Positions 36,977 to 44,402 of a stretch of 64,000 bases of DNA are shown here, one piece after another. Made by a program: the position numbers and the translations under genes. Every line of letters begins with the position of its first letter. Positions within the stretch are counted from its first letter, which is position 1. The stretch is from Bradyrhizobium prioriisuperbiae (GTDB taxonomy: Bacteria; Pseudomonadota; Alphaproteobacteria; Rhizobiales; Xanthobacteraceae), in the NCBI RefSeq assembly GCF_032397745.1, contig NZ_CP135921.1, positions 6,932,501 through 6,996,500 on the forward strand, read 5' to 3'. Below the pieces are notes generated by a model. The model made no database searches. It was not told where the DNA came from and saw nothing but the letters and a program-made list of their open reading frames with translations.

Positions 36977-37675
36977 ATGACACAGCAAACTCCGCAGGGC
37001 CGAATTCCGGGGCGCATGGGCGTAGTCGTGATCGGCCAAAGCCCAAGACCCTCCGTCGCGGCCGAAATCTCCGCCGTGCTGTCGTCCGGCATGGACATCG
37101 ACCTGCGCGGCGCGCTCGACGGCATGACCCGCGCTGAAATCGATGCCATCCCGCCGGCGGATGGTTATGACGCGCTGTTCACCCTGCTGCCGAACGGAGA
37201 CGGCGTCGTCATCAGCAAGAAGGAGGTCGAGAAGCGCGCCGATGTGCAACTCGCCCGCTTCCGCAGCGAGGGCGTCGGCGTCGCGCTGCTCGCCTGCACC
37301 GGAAAGTTTCCGAACCTCTCGCCCGAAGGCTTGGTGATCCTGCCCTCCGCGGTGCTGCACAACATGGTCGAGGCCGTGCTGCCGAAGGGGCGGCTCGGCG
37401 TGTTCTCGCCACTGCCGGAGCAGACGGCGCTGATCGCGAAAAAATGGCAGCGCGCGGGTGTCGAGGTCCTGGGCGTCACGCTGCGACCGGGCTCGTCTGA
37501 CGCCAAGGTCGATGAGGCGGCGAAGGCGATGGCGGCGCTCGCGCCGGACCTCCTGGTGATGGATTGCATGGGCTACACCAGCACCAACAAGGCACGGGTG
37601 CGGCTGAGCTACGGCGGACCTGTGATCCTGGCGATCGCCGCGGCCGCTCGCGTGGTCGAGGAGCTGGTGTCGTGA
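36977..37675 (+). CDS. AroM-family protein
   Basis: This 232-residue cytosolic protein has the AroM-family pattern: IGQSPRPSVAAEI near the N-terminus, LACTGKFPNL in the middle (central Cys) and LLVMDCMGYTS late. The fold is related to the aspartate/glutamate/hydantoin racemase superfamily, where two cysteines act as acid and base. Here Cys residues in the ACTG and MDCMGY motifs sit in equivalent places, so a racemase-like or isomerase role in this operon is a reasonable inference. ATG 36977 is five bases after the ATPase stop. Its own stop overlaps the next start. Confidence 0.82.
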   Translation: MTQQTPQGRIPGRMGVVVIGQSPRPSVAAEISAVLSSGMDIDLRGALDGMTRAEIDAIPPADGYDALFTLLPNGDGVVISKKEVEKRADVQLARFRSEGVGVALLACTGKFPNLSPEGLVILPSAVLHNMVEAVLPKGRLGVFSPLPEQTALIAKKWQRAGVEVLGVTLRPGSSDAKVDEAAKAMAALAPDLLVMDCMGYTSTNKARVRLSYGGPVILAIAAAARVVEELVS

Positions 37676-38778
37676 GCGAACGCCAGTTGAAGGACATCAG
37701 CCTTGAGGAGATCGAGGCGCTGGCGGTCGGGGCCTGGATCCTGGGCACCGGCGGCGGCGGCAGTCCCTATCTGGGCCTGCTCAATCTGCGCCGGCTCTAT
37801 GCCGACGGCCATCGCGTGCAACTGATGTCGCCACTCGATCTCGACGACGACGATTGGGTCGCCGTGGTCTCCAACATGGGCGCGCCGCTGGTCGGCCAGG
37901 AACGCCTGGCCGACAGCCGCAGCATCGCGCGTGCGGTGCGCATGCAGGAAGAGCTCAACAATATCAAATTCAGAGCCGTGATGTCGGTGGAAATCGGCGG
38001 CGGCAACGGCATGCAAGCGCTGATGGCAGCCGCCCATCTCGGCATACCAGTGGTCGATGCCGACTGCATGGGCCGCGCTTTCCCCGAGGCGCAGATGACC
38101 TCGGTGGCGATCGGCGGCCTGCGCCCCTATCCCTGCACGCTCTATGATCCGCGCGGCATCGAGGCCGTGGTGACCAAGGTCCCGAGCTGGAAATGGATGG
38201 AGCGGGCAAGCCGCAAGATCTGCGTCGAGATGGGCTCCATCGCTTCGACCAGCAAGGCGCCTCGCACCGGCCGCGAGGTCAAGGACTGGGGCATCCACTT
38301 CACCACCACCGCCGCCATCCGCATCGGGCGCGTGGTCGAGGGCGCGAACCGCCGGCACGAGGATCCGATTGCCGCCATGCTCGCTAGCGAAGGCGGCAAG
38401 CAGCTGTTCACCGGCAAGATCGTCGACGTCGAGCGGCGGACGACGGAAGGATTTTTGCGCGGCTCGGCGACCATCGAGGGCAGCGACGGCGATCGCGGCG
38501 ACAGGCTCAAGCTCTCGTTCCAGAACGAATGGGTGGTGGCCTGGCGCAATGGCGAAGCGATTGCGATGTGCCCCGATCTGATCTGCGTGCTGGACAGCGT
38601 CAACGGCCATGCGGTGGGCACCGAGACCGTGCGCTACGGCCAGCGCGTCACCGTTGTGGCGCTGCCTGCGCCGACGGTGCTCACCAGCGCCCGCGGTCTC
38701 GAATTCGTCGGTCCCCGCGCCTTCGGCTACGACCTCGATTTTCGTTCGCTGTTCTCCCCGACTGAGGCAGGAGCCTGA
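37672..38778 (+). CDS. DUF917 family protein
   Basis: This 368-residue protein starts at GTG overlapping the AroM stop (GTGA). The N-terminal AWILGTGGGGSPYLG and AVVSNMGAPLVGQERL segments and the middle SVEIGGGNGMQALMAA and PVVDADCMGRAFPEAQM match DUF917 proteins. DUF917 genes regularly sit next to hydantoinase/N-methylhydantoinase-like genes, and the two may form a heteromeric enzyme, as here where the hydantoinase-family gene follows directly. The biochemical activity has not been settled, so I name it by family only. Confidence 0.88.
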   Translation: MSERQLKDISLEEIEALAVGAWILGTGGGGSPYLGLLNLRRLYADGHRVQLMSPLDLDDDDWVAVVSNMGAPLVGQERLADSRSIARAVRMQEELNNIKFRAVMSVEIGGGNGMQALMAAAHLGIPVVDADCMGRAFPEAQMTSVAIGGLRPYPCTLYDPRGIEAVVTKVPSWKWMERASRKICVEMGSIASTSKAPRTGREVKDWGIHFTTTAAIRIGRVVEGANRRHEDPIAAMLASEGGKQLFTGKIVDVERRTTEGFLRGSATIEGSDGDRGDRLKLSFQNEWVVAWRNGEAIAMCPDLICVLDSVNGHAVGTETVRYGQRVTVVALPAPTVLTSARGLEFVGPRAFGYDLDFRSLFSPTEAGA

Positions 38779-38781
38779 TTG

Positions 38782-40326
38782 ATGAAGCGCATCGGCATCG
38801 ACGTCGGCGGCACCAACACGGATGCCGTCCTGCTTGTCGACGAAAAAGTCGTCCACTCGGTCAAGCGGCCGACCACGGCCGACATCACCTCCGGCATTCT
38901 CGACGCACTGAAGGCTCTGCGCGCCAATCCGGCAGCAGCGATCCCGGTCGAGGCCGTGGTCATCGGCACCACGCATTTCATCAATGCCGTGGTGCAGCGC
39001 CGCCATCTGCAGAAAGTCGCCGCCATCCGCATCGGCTTGCCGGCCAGCGCGTCGCTGCCGCCGTTCTGCGACTGGCCTGCGGACCTGGCAGCCATGGTCA
39101 GCGGCGACATCTTCATGCTCGAAGGCGGTCACGATTACGACGGGCGTCCGTTCATGCCGCTCGACACCGCCGGGCTGAAAGCTGCGGCGCGCCGGATCAA
39201 GGACAAGGGTCTTCACTCCGTCGCGGTCTGTTCCAGCTTCTCGCCGCTCGATCCCAGCTGCGAAACCACTGCGCGCGAAATTCTCGCCGACATCTGTCCG
39301 GATGCGGCGGTGACGCTGTCGCATGATCTCGGCCGCATCGGCCTGCTGGAGCGCGAGAACGCGGCGCTGCTCAACGCTGCGCTCAACGACCTTGCCGTCA
39401 CCACAGTGGCCGCCTTTCGCAAGGCGATCGCCGACAGCGGCCTCGACGCGCCGCTGTTTCTCACCCAGAACGACGGCACGGTGATGCAGGCGGAGATCGC
39501 GACTGCGTTCCCGGTGATGAGCTTTGCGTCCGGCGCCACCAACTCGATGCGCGGCGCCGCGCACCTCTCCGGCCTCGCTGATGCCATGGTGGTGGATGTC
39601 GGCGGCACCACCAGTGATATCGGCCAGCTCCGTCACGGTTTCCCGCGTGAAGCCAATGCGGTGGTCGAGGTCGGCGGCGTGCGCACGCTGTTCCGCATGC
39701 CCGACCTGCTCTCCATCGGCCTCGGCGGCGGCAGCCATGTCGAGGGCACGCCGATCCGCGTCGGTCCGCTCAGTGTCGGCTACCGGCTGACATCCGAGGC
39801 GCTGGTGTTCGGTGGCACGCGCGTCACCGCAACCGACATCGCGGTGGCCGCCGGCCTTGTCGATGTCGGTGACCGGTCACGCGTGGCTTCCCTGCCCGGC
39901 ACACTGATCGACGCGGCGCTCGCCGACGCCAAGCGCAAGCTCGAGGAGACCATCGACCGCATGAAGACGGAGGCCGGAGACGTGCCGCTGCTCGCGGTCG
40001 GCGGCGGCGCCTTCCTGGTGCCCGAGCGCCTGCCTGGCGTGTCCGAGATCGTGCGCGTGCCGCACGGCGACTGCGCCAATGCGGTCGGGGCCGCCATCGC
40101 CCAGGTCAGCGGCGAAGCCGACCAGGTGTTCCGCGAGCTCTCCCGCAACGAGGCGATCGCCGCAGCGCGCAGCATTGCCGAGGATCGCGCGGTTCAGGCC
40201 GGTGCCGCGCGTGTCAGCCTCAAGACCATCGATGTCGAAGACATGCCGATCGCCTACCTGCCCGGCAACGCGCTGCGGGTGCGGGTCAGGGTCGCCGGCG
40301 CCATCGCCGAACCGGCGCTGGTTTGA
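38782..40326 (+). CDS. hydantoinase/oxoprolinase family protein (HyuA-like)
   Basis: This 514-residue protein of the ASKHA-fold hydantoinase A / 5-oxoprolinase family opens cyclic amides in an ATP-dependent way in characterised members. Phosphate-binding glycine loops are seen at the start, RIGIDVGGTNTDAVLLVDEK, and in the middle, MVVDVGGTTSDIGQL. The IGLGGGSHV motif and the late ADAKRKLEETIDRMK helix with AVGGGAFLVPERL complete the family pattern. It is shorter than full HyuA (about 690 aa), like other DUF917-linked copies. ATG 38782 is chosen over the adjacent TTG. It is the last gene of the operon that begins with the IclR regulator. Confidence 0.9.
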   Translation: MKRIGIDVGGTNTDAVLLVDEKVVHSVKRPTTADITSGILDALKALRANPAAAIPVEAVVIGTTHFINAVVQRRHLQKVAAIRIGLPASASLPPFCDWPADLAAMVSGDIFMLEGGHDYDGRPFMPLDTAGLKAAARRIKDKGLHSVAVCSSFSPLDPSCETTAREILADICPDAAVTLSHDLGRIGLLERENAALLNAALNDLAVTTVAAFRKAIADSGLDAPLFLTQNDGTVMQAEIATAFPVMSFASGATNSMRGAAHLSGLADAMVVDVGGTTSDIGQLRHGFPREANAVVEVGGVRTLFRMPDLLSIGLGGGSHVEGTPIRVGPLSVGYRLTSEALVFGGTRVTATDIAVAAGLVDVGDRSRVASLPGTLIDAALADAKRKLEETIDRMKTEAGDVPLLAVGGGAFLVPERLPGVSEIVRVPHGDCANAVGAAIAQVSGEADQVFRELSRNEAIAAARSIAEDRAVQAGAARVSLKTIDVEDMPIAYLPGNALRVRVRVAGAIAEPALV

Positions 40327-40369
40327 GCGCCGCCTTGTTTTCGTCGTTCAACTGCGCGACACAGCGAGC

Positions 40370-40627
40370 ATGAGCAAAGCCCGCTTCGCGCTCCCTCTTG
40401 TCCTGCTCGCGTCGTCGTCGCTGGCTTATGCCGGTGACAGCGCCATCGGCAATGCGCGCCCCGCCACCCAGGCACAGCCGGCACGGTCAGCCCCTCTCAA
40501 GGCGACATCAAAAGCGAATCCCTGTTCGGAGTTTGGTCCCGGCTTCGCTGCAGTCGAAGGCTCATCCAGCTGCGTACGCGTCGGCGGCGGCCTTCAGATC
40601 GGCACCTCATCAAGCATAAATAATTGA
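40370..40627 (+). CDS. small exported protein resembling the N-terminus of a rhizobial porin
   Basis: This 85-residue protein begins with a signal peptide (RFALPLVLLASSSLAYAG). After a short Ala/Pro linker comes NPCSEFGPGFAAVEGSSSCV, then RVGGGLQIGTS. The pattern C..(Y/F)GPGF...GS..C(V/I)R(V/I)GG is the start of the mature Porin_2 family in Rhizobiales, where the two Cys may form a disulfide. Here the protein stops immediately afterwards. It could be a porin remnant or a real stand-alone small periplasmic protein; small homologues of this kind occur as hypotheticals in Bradyrhizobium, which favours a real gene. It lies 43 bases after the hydantoinase stop. Confidence 0.6.
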   Translation: MSKARFALPLVLLASSSLAYAGDSAIGNARPATQAQPARSAPLKATSKANPCSEFGPGFAAVEGSSSCVRVGGGLQIGTSSSINN

Positions 40628-40632
40628 TTTTA

Positions 40633-40653
40633 TTTAAGTAAAAAATACTTAAA
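40633..40653. repeat. AT-rich inverted repeat between genes
   Basis: TTTAAGTA and TACTTAAA flank AAAAA, a perfect 8-bp inverted repeat in an otherwise GC-rich chromosome. It lies just after the porin-like small gene and before the acetyltransferase promoter. It may serve as an operator or weak terminator. Confidence 0.4.
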
Positions 40654-40669
40654 ACTCGACATTCATCCC

Positions 40670-40698
40670 TTGAATTAATTGGTGCGGTGCACCATATA
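40670..40698 (+). promoter_or_regulatory. possible sigma-70 promoter of the GNAT gene
   Basis: TTGAAT (40670-40675) and CATATA (40693-40698) are 17 bases apart, about 52 bases before the acetyltransferase start. The spacer contains the palindromic GGTGCGGTGCACC (40681-40693), which could bind a regulator. Confidence 0.35.
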
Positions 40699-40750
40699 CC
40701 AGACCTAGGGATTCGAGACGTCCTCACGGGCAACCATGAGGAGAATTGTT

Positions 40751-41449
40751 ATGAGCGATGTTGCAACACTCCGATCGACGTCGGGGACGGGCTTCATCCG
40801 GACGTTGAAGGCCAATGAACAGCACCTGTTGCGCGACCACCTGTTGCGCCTGGAGCCGGCCAGCCGCCGCGACCGTTTCAACGGCGGCATCAGCGAAGAA
40901 TTTCTGAAGACCTACGCCGCACGCTGCTTCGAGGACGGCACGATCGTGATCGCCTACATCCAGGATGGTGTGGTGCGAGGCGCGGCAGAACTGCATGCGC
41001 CCGAGCGTTCGGCCGATGCGGTTCCCGAAATCGCCTTCAGCGTCGAAAGCCGCGTCCGCCGCCAAGGCGTCGGTAGCGCGCTGTTCGAACAGTTGCTGCA
41101 GGAGGCCGAGCGCAAGGGTTATGCAAGCCTGCGGATCACCACCGGCGGCCAGAACGAGCCGATGAAGGCGCTGGCGCAGAAGTTCGGCGCCCACCTAACG
41201 TTCCGCCGCGGCGAAGCGACCGGCACGATCGACCTGAAGCGCAGCAACCCGAAGGCCACGAATGTTGTTCCGTTCAAGCCTGCTGCACCGAAGCTGCCGG
41301 CGGCTTGGCGCGGCAGCGCCGGCACCAATGTGTTCCTCGCTACCGACCTGATGCGGGAGATGTTCCGCAGCAGCCAGGCGATGTGGGGCGCGGTGTTCAA
41401 GTACTACAGCGATCTGCTGAGCGGACGCCAACGGCTCGGGATGCGTTGA
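40751..41449 (+). CDS. GNAT-family N-acetyltransferase
   Basis: This 232-residue protein has a GNAT fold at about residues 15-160. The acetyl-CoA pyrophosphate-binding loop is RRQGVGSALFEQLLQEAERKG, preceded by the acceptor-side strand PEIAFSVESRVR. The C-terminal about 70 residues are a basic/hydrophobic extension (ATDLMREMFRSSQAMWGAVF) not typical of small GNATs, perhaps a partner-binding helix. GAGGAGAATTGTT precedes ATG 40751; an ATG 15 bases upstream is the alternative. The acceptor is unknown. A strong terminator follows. Confidence 0.85.
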   Translation: MSDVATLRSTSGTGFIRTLKANEQHLLRDHLLRLEPASRRDRFNGGISEEFLKTYAARCFEDGTIVIAYIQDGVVRGAAELHAPERSADAVPEIAFSVESRVRRQGVGSALFEQLLQEAERKGYASLRITTGGQNEPMKALAQKFGAHLTFRRGEATGTIDLKRSNPKATNVVPFKPAAPKLPAAWRGSAGTNVFLATDLMREMFRSSQAMWGAVFKYYSDLLSGRQRLGMR

Positions 41450-41490
41450 TCGCGCCCCTCCCGGCGATTTCCGGAAATTCTCAGGATGAT

Positions 41491-41520
41491 CGGCCGGCCC
41501 TGAGGGCCGGCCGTTCTTTT
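41491..41520 (+). terminator. Rho-independent terminator
   Basis: A perfect 10-bp stem CGGCCGGCCC / GGGCCGGCCG with a TGA loop is followed by TTCTTTT. It separates the acetyltransferase from the cytochrome P450 gene. Confidence 0.9.
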
Positions 41521-41623
41521 ATTGACGGCCCAAACGTCTTTGAAAAGCCGCCCTTGGCTCCGATCCTCCGCCCGATATGATCCCGAATGGTGGGCCAGCG
41601 CCTGCCAGGATCCGGAGCCCTCC

Positions 41624-43033
41624 ATGAGCCTTGTCGACGATCCTGCCGACGTGCTTGCCGAAATTCAGAAGACGCCGGCTGCGCGGACGCCGCTGGTCCC
41701 GCCGCGCCCGCCTCTCGCGCCGCAGACCATGTCGACCTTGCGCCGCCTGACCACGATGCGCACCAATGGCATCGCCACCTGGAGCGAGCGCGCCTACCAG
41801 GAGGATATGCTGCAGGGCAGCTTTTTTGGCCGCAGCAGCTTCACCCTCAACAGTCCCGCCTGGATCCGCCACGTCCTGATCGACAACTACGAGAACTACC
41901 GCAGAACTCCGGCCGGCATTCGGGTGCTGCAGCCAATGCTCGGCGAAGGGCTGCTGCTGGCGGAAGGCAAGACCTGGAAGCACCAAAGGCGCACGCTGGC
42001 GCCGGCGTTCACGCCGCGCGCGGTCAACACGCTGGTGCCGCACATGCTCGACGTCACCAATGAAACGATCCAGGAATTGGCCGGCCAGCAGGGCCAGCCG
42101 ATCGACCTGCGCGAAGCGATGCAGCGCATGACGCTGGAGATCGCCGGGCGCACCATGTTCTCATTCGGCATGACCGAGCACGGCACCGCGCTGCGCAATT
42201 TCGTGATCGAATATTCCGCCAATCTCGCCCGCCCACGTCTGTTCGACCTGCTGCTGCCGTTGGGCTGGCCGACCTTCCAGGACATTCAGCGCCGGTTCTT
42301 CCGTCGCCGCTGGACGTCCTTCGTACGCAAGCTGATCGTCGAGCGCCGCGCCACGGCCAAACCAGACGCCGCCCCGCGCGATCTGTTCGACCTGATGGTC
42401 GGGGCAAGCGACCCGGAAACCGGCCAGGCATTCTCCGACGATAACCTGATCGATCAGGTCGCAACCATGATTCTCGCCGGCCACGAAACCACGGCCACCG
42501 CGCTGTTCTGGTCGCTGTATCTGCTGGCGCAGGATCCCGCGTCACAGGACGAGGTGGCGCGCGAAGCCCGCGCCGCACGTACGGCCGGCGGCGAGCCTGA
42601 GATCGAACAGCTCAAATTCACCCGCGCCGTGCTGGACGAAACCATGCGGCTCTATCCTCCGGCCTACCTGATCGCGCGGTCCGCGTCTGGACCGGACGTG
42701 ATCGACGGCAAGGCGGTGAAGAAAGGCGACGCCATTTTTATCGCGCCATGGCTGCTGCATCGTCATCAAAAGCTGTGGGACAATCCCGACGCATTCATCC
42801 CGCAGCGCTTTCTGTCCGGCACGGCACCGGATCGCTTTGCCTACCTGCCGTTCGGCGTCGGTCCGCGGGTGTGCATCGGAGCGCATTTTGCGCTGGTGGA
42901 ATCCACGCTGGCGCTGGCCAAGATCGTCGGCCAGTTCCGCATTGAACTGCTGAGCACGCAACCGGTGATGCCGGTCGGCGTGGTGACCACGCAGCCCGAC
43001 TACTCACCGATGTTCAGCACCACCCAACGCTGA
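41624..43033 (+). CDS. cytochrome P450
   Basis: This 469-residue heme-thiolate monooxygenase shows the I-helix oxygen-activation motif AGHETTATALFW, ExxR in DETMRLYPPAYL, the PERF-like region IPQRFL and the heme loop PFGVGPRVCIGAHFAL with the axial Cys. No membrane anchor or fused reductase is present, so it needs a separate ferredoxin system not encoded nearby. The substrate cannot be predicted. ATG 41624 gives MSLVDDPADVLAEI; the longer upstream frame has no family similarity and runs through the preceding terminator. The closest look is to CYP102/CYP4-like bacterial class proteins, from the general motif spelling only. Confidence 0.93.
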   Translation: MSLVDDPADVLAEIQKTPAARTPLVPPRPPLAPQTMSTLRRLTTMRTNGIATWSERAYQEDMLQGSFFGRSSFTLNSPAWIRHVLIDNYENYRRTPAGIRVLQPMLGEGLLLAEGKTWKHQRRTLAPAFTPRAVNTLVPHMLDVTNETIQELAGQQGQPIDLREAMQRMTLEIAGRTMFSFGMTEHGTALRNFVIEYSANLARPRLFDLLLPLGWPTFQDIQRRFFRRRWTSFVRKLIVERRATAKPDAAPRDLFDLMVGASDPETGQAFSDDNLIDQVATMILAGHETTATALFWSLYLLAQDPASQDEVAREARAARTAGGEPEIEQLKFTRAVLDETMRLYPPAYLIARSASGPDVIDGKAVKKGDAIFIAPWLLHRHQKLWDNPDAFIPQRFLSGTAPDRFAYLPFGVGPRVCIGAHFALVESTLALAKIVGQFRIELLSTQPVMPVGVVTTQPDYSPMFSTTQR

Positions 43034-43057
43034 CTTCGCGATCCGGCGCGCTCGGTC

Positions 43058-43079
43058 GAAGCCGGATCACTCCGGCTTC
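43058..43079. terminator. bidirectional hairpin between P450 and rsgA
   Basis: A perfect 9-bp stem GAAGCCGGA / TCCGGCTTC encloses TCAC. It spans the stop codon of rsgA, so its right arm also encodes the last residues of that protein. The flanking T-content is poor, so efficiency is uncertain. Confidence 0.5.
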
Positions 43080-44137
43080 TCCTTGATTTTCTTGGCGACG
43101 CGCAGCGCCTTGTTGAGAGCTATCACGCGCTTGCGCTCGGCCTGGCGGGCGACGCGATCATCCTTGCGATCAACGTGCGCCAGTTCTCGCTGCAGTTTCT
43201 GGAAACTTTGCCAGCGGTCGACCGCTAGGGCGCCGGATTCCAGGGCTTCGCGGACGGCACATCCCGGTTCGTTGCCGTGACCGCAGTCGCGGAAGCGGCA
43301 GCCCTGCGCCAGGGTCTCGATATCGTCAAAGGCGGCGTCGAGCCCCTCGTCAGCATCCAGCAGGCCCAGTTCGCGCATGCCCGGCGTATCGAGGATCAGC
43401 GTGCCGCCCGGCAGCAGCACGAGTTCGCGATGACTGGTGGTGTGGCGGCCGCGCGCATCACCCTCGCGGATTGCTGACGTCGCCATGCGATCGACACCGG
43501 CCAGCGCATTCACCAGTGTGGATTTGCCGGCCCCTGACGAACCGACCAGTACACAGGTTTCGCCCGGTCTCAGATAGGTGGCCAGAACCGACATCCCCTC
43601 CCCGGTTTTCGCTGACACCGCGAGTACTGGTGAGCCGAAGGCGACAGCATCAGCCTGGGCGACGAACACGGCGGCGTCCTCGGACAGATCTGCCTTGGTC
43701 AGGACGACAACCGGCTGCGCCCCACTCTGCCAGGCAGCGGCGAGATAGCGTTCGAGCCGGCGCACGTTGAAGTCCGCATTCATCGACGCAACCAGGAACG
43801 CGATGTCGATGTTGGCGGCGATGACCTGGACGGTCTGGACCCTGTCCGCGGCCTTGCGCATGAAGGTCGAACGTCGTGGCAGAACCGCATGGATGGTCGC
43901 CGCAGCCTCGGCGAAGCGCGGCGCGACAGCCACCCAGTCGCCGACCACCGGGTAGTCACCATCCTGCGCCTCGCGAACGAAGTGCCCAGAGAGCTGGGCG
44001 CGAAGTTCGCCCTGGTCGGTGACGATGGTGTACAGGCCACGCTGCTGGACAGTCACACGTCCAGGCACGTAGCCCTGCGCCGCGTGCGGCGCGAAGGTCT
44101 GATTGAGCTGGTCGGACCAGCCATATTGTTTGATCAA
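43067..44137 (-). CDS. rsgA: ribosome small subunit-dependent GTPase A
   Basis: RsgA is a 30S-maturation GTPase of 356 residues. It has an N-terminal OB domain (about 35-95) and a circularly permuted GTPase with G4 LTKADL before G1 GSSGAGKSTLVNAL and G3 DTPGMRELG. The C-terminal zinc-binding part is CRFRDCGHGNEPGCAV, with the Cys and His ligands intact. A basic C-terminal helix follows (KKIKEKPE). The gene is separate from its neighbours; upstream there is only a 14-codon mini-frame with a strong ribosome-binding site. Confidence 0.95.
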   Translation of the reverse strand: MIKQYGWSDQLNQTFAPHAAQGYVPGRVTVQQRGLYTIVTDQGELRAQLSGHFVREAQDGDYPVVGDWVAVAPRFAEAAATIHAVLPRRSTFMRKAADRVQTVQVIAANIDIAFLVASMNADFNVRRLERYLAAAWQSGAQPVVVLTKADLSEDAAVFVAQADAVAFGSPVLAVSAKTGEGMSVLATYLRPGETCVLVGSSGAGKSTLVNALAGVDRMATSAIREGDARGRHTTSHRELVLLPGGTLILDTPGMRELGLLDADEGLDAAFDDIETLAQGCRFRDCGHGNEPGCAVREALESGALAVDRWQSFQKLQRELAHVDRKDDRVARQAERKRVIALNKALRVAKKIKEKPE

Positions 44138-44212
44138 GGGAGTGATCCTTCAGGTCGGAATTGGCGTGTTCCGCCGCCGACATGAAGGCCGCGCCATCAA
44201 ACGCGCACAAGC

Positions 44213-44257
44213 CTAGTCGGCGACGCCTCGAAGGGCGGCGCGAGCAAGATCTGTCAT
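44213..44257 (-). CDS. 14-residue mini-ORF with strong ribosome-binding site, upstream of rsgA
   Basis: AGGAGG followed by GCCGCAAA and ATG opens a 14-codon frame (MTDLARAALRGVAD) ending in TAG 76 bases before rsgA. It is too short to judge by composition. It could be a leader peptide, the start of a decayed gene, or chance. Confidence 0.25.
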   Translation of the reverse strand: MTDLARAALRGVAD

Positions 44258-44402
44258 TTTGCGGCCCTCCTGGGTTGCCGATCCGCTGGGATCAGTGGGG
44301 AAGCGATGACGTCGTATCTGCCCGGCAATCATGTCAAAGCCGTGGCACATGGACCGTCGACGCGTTGCACCATTTGAACGCACGCGCCGCCGGGTTCGAT
44401 CG

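Noticed and set aside
37609..39738. 709-codon minus-strand frame across DUF917 and hydantoinase genes
   Set aside because: It spans two well-supported plus-strand genes in the complementary frame; no domain-like sequence.
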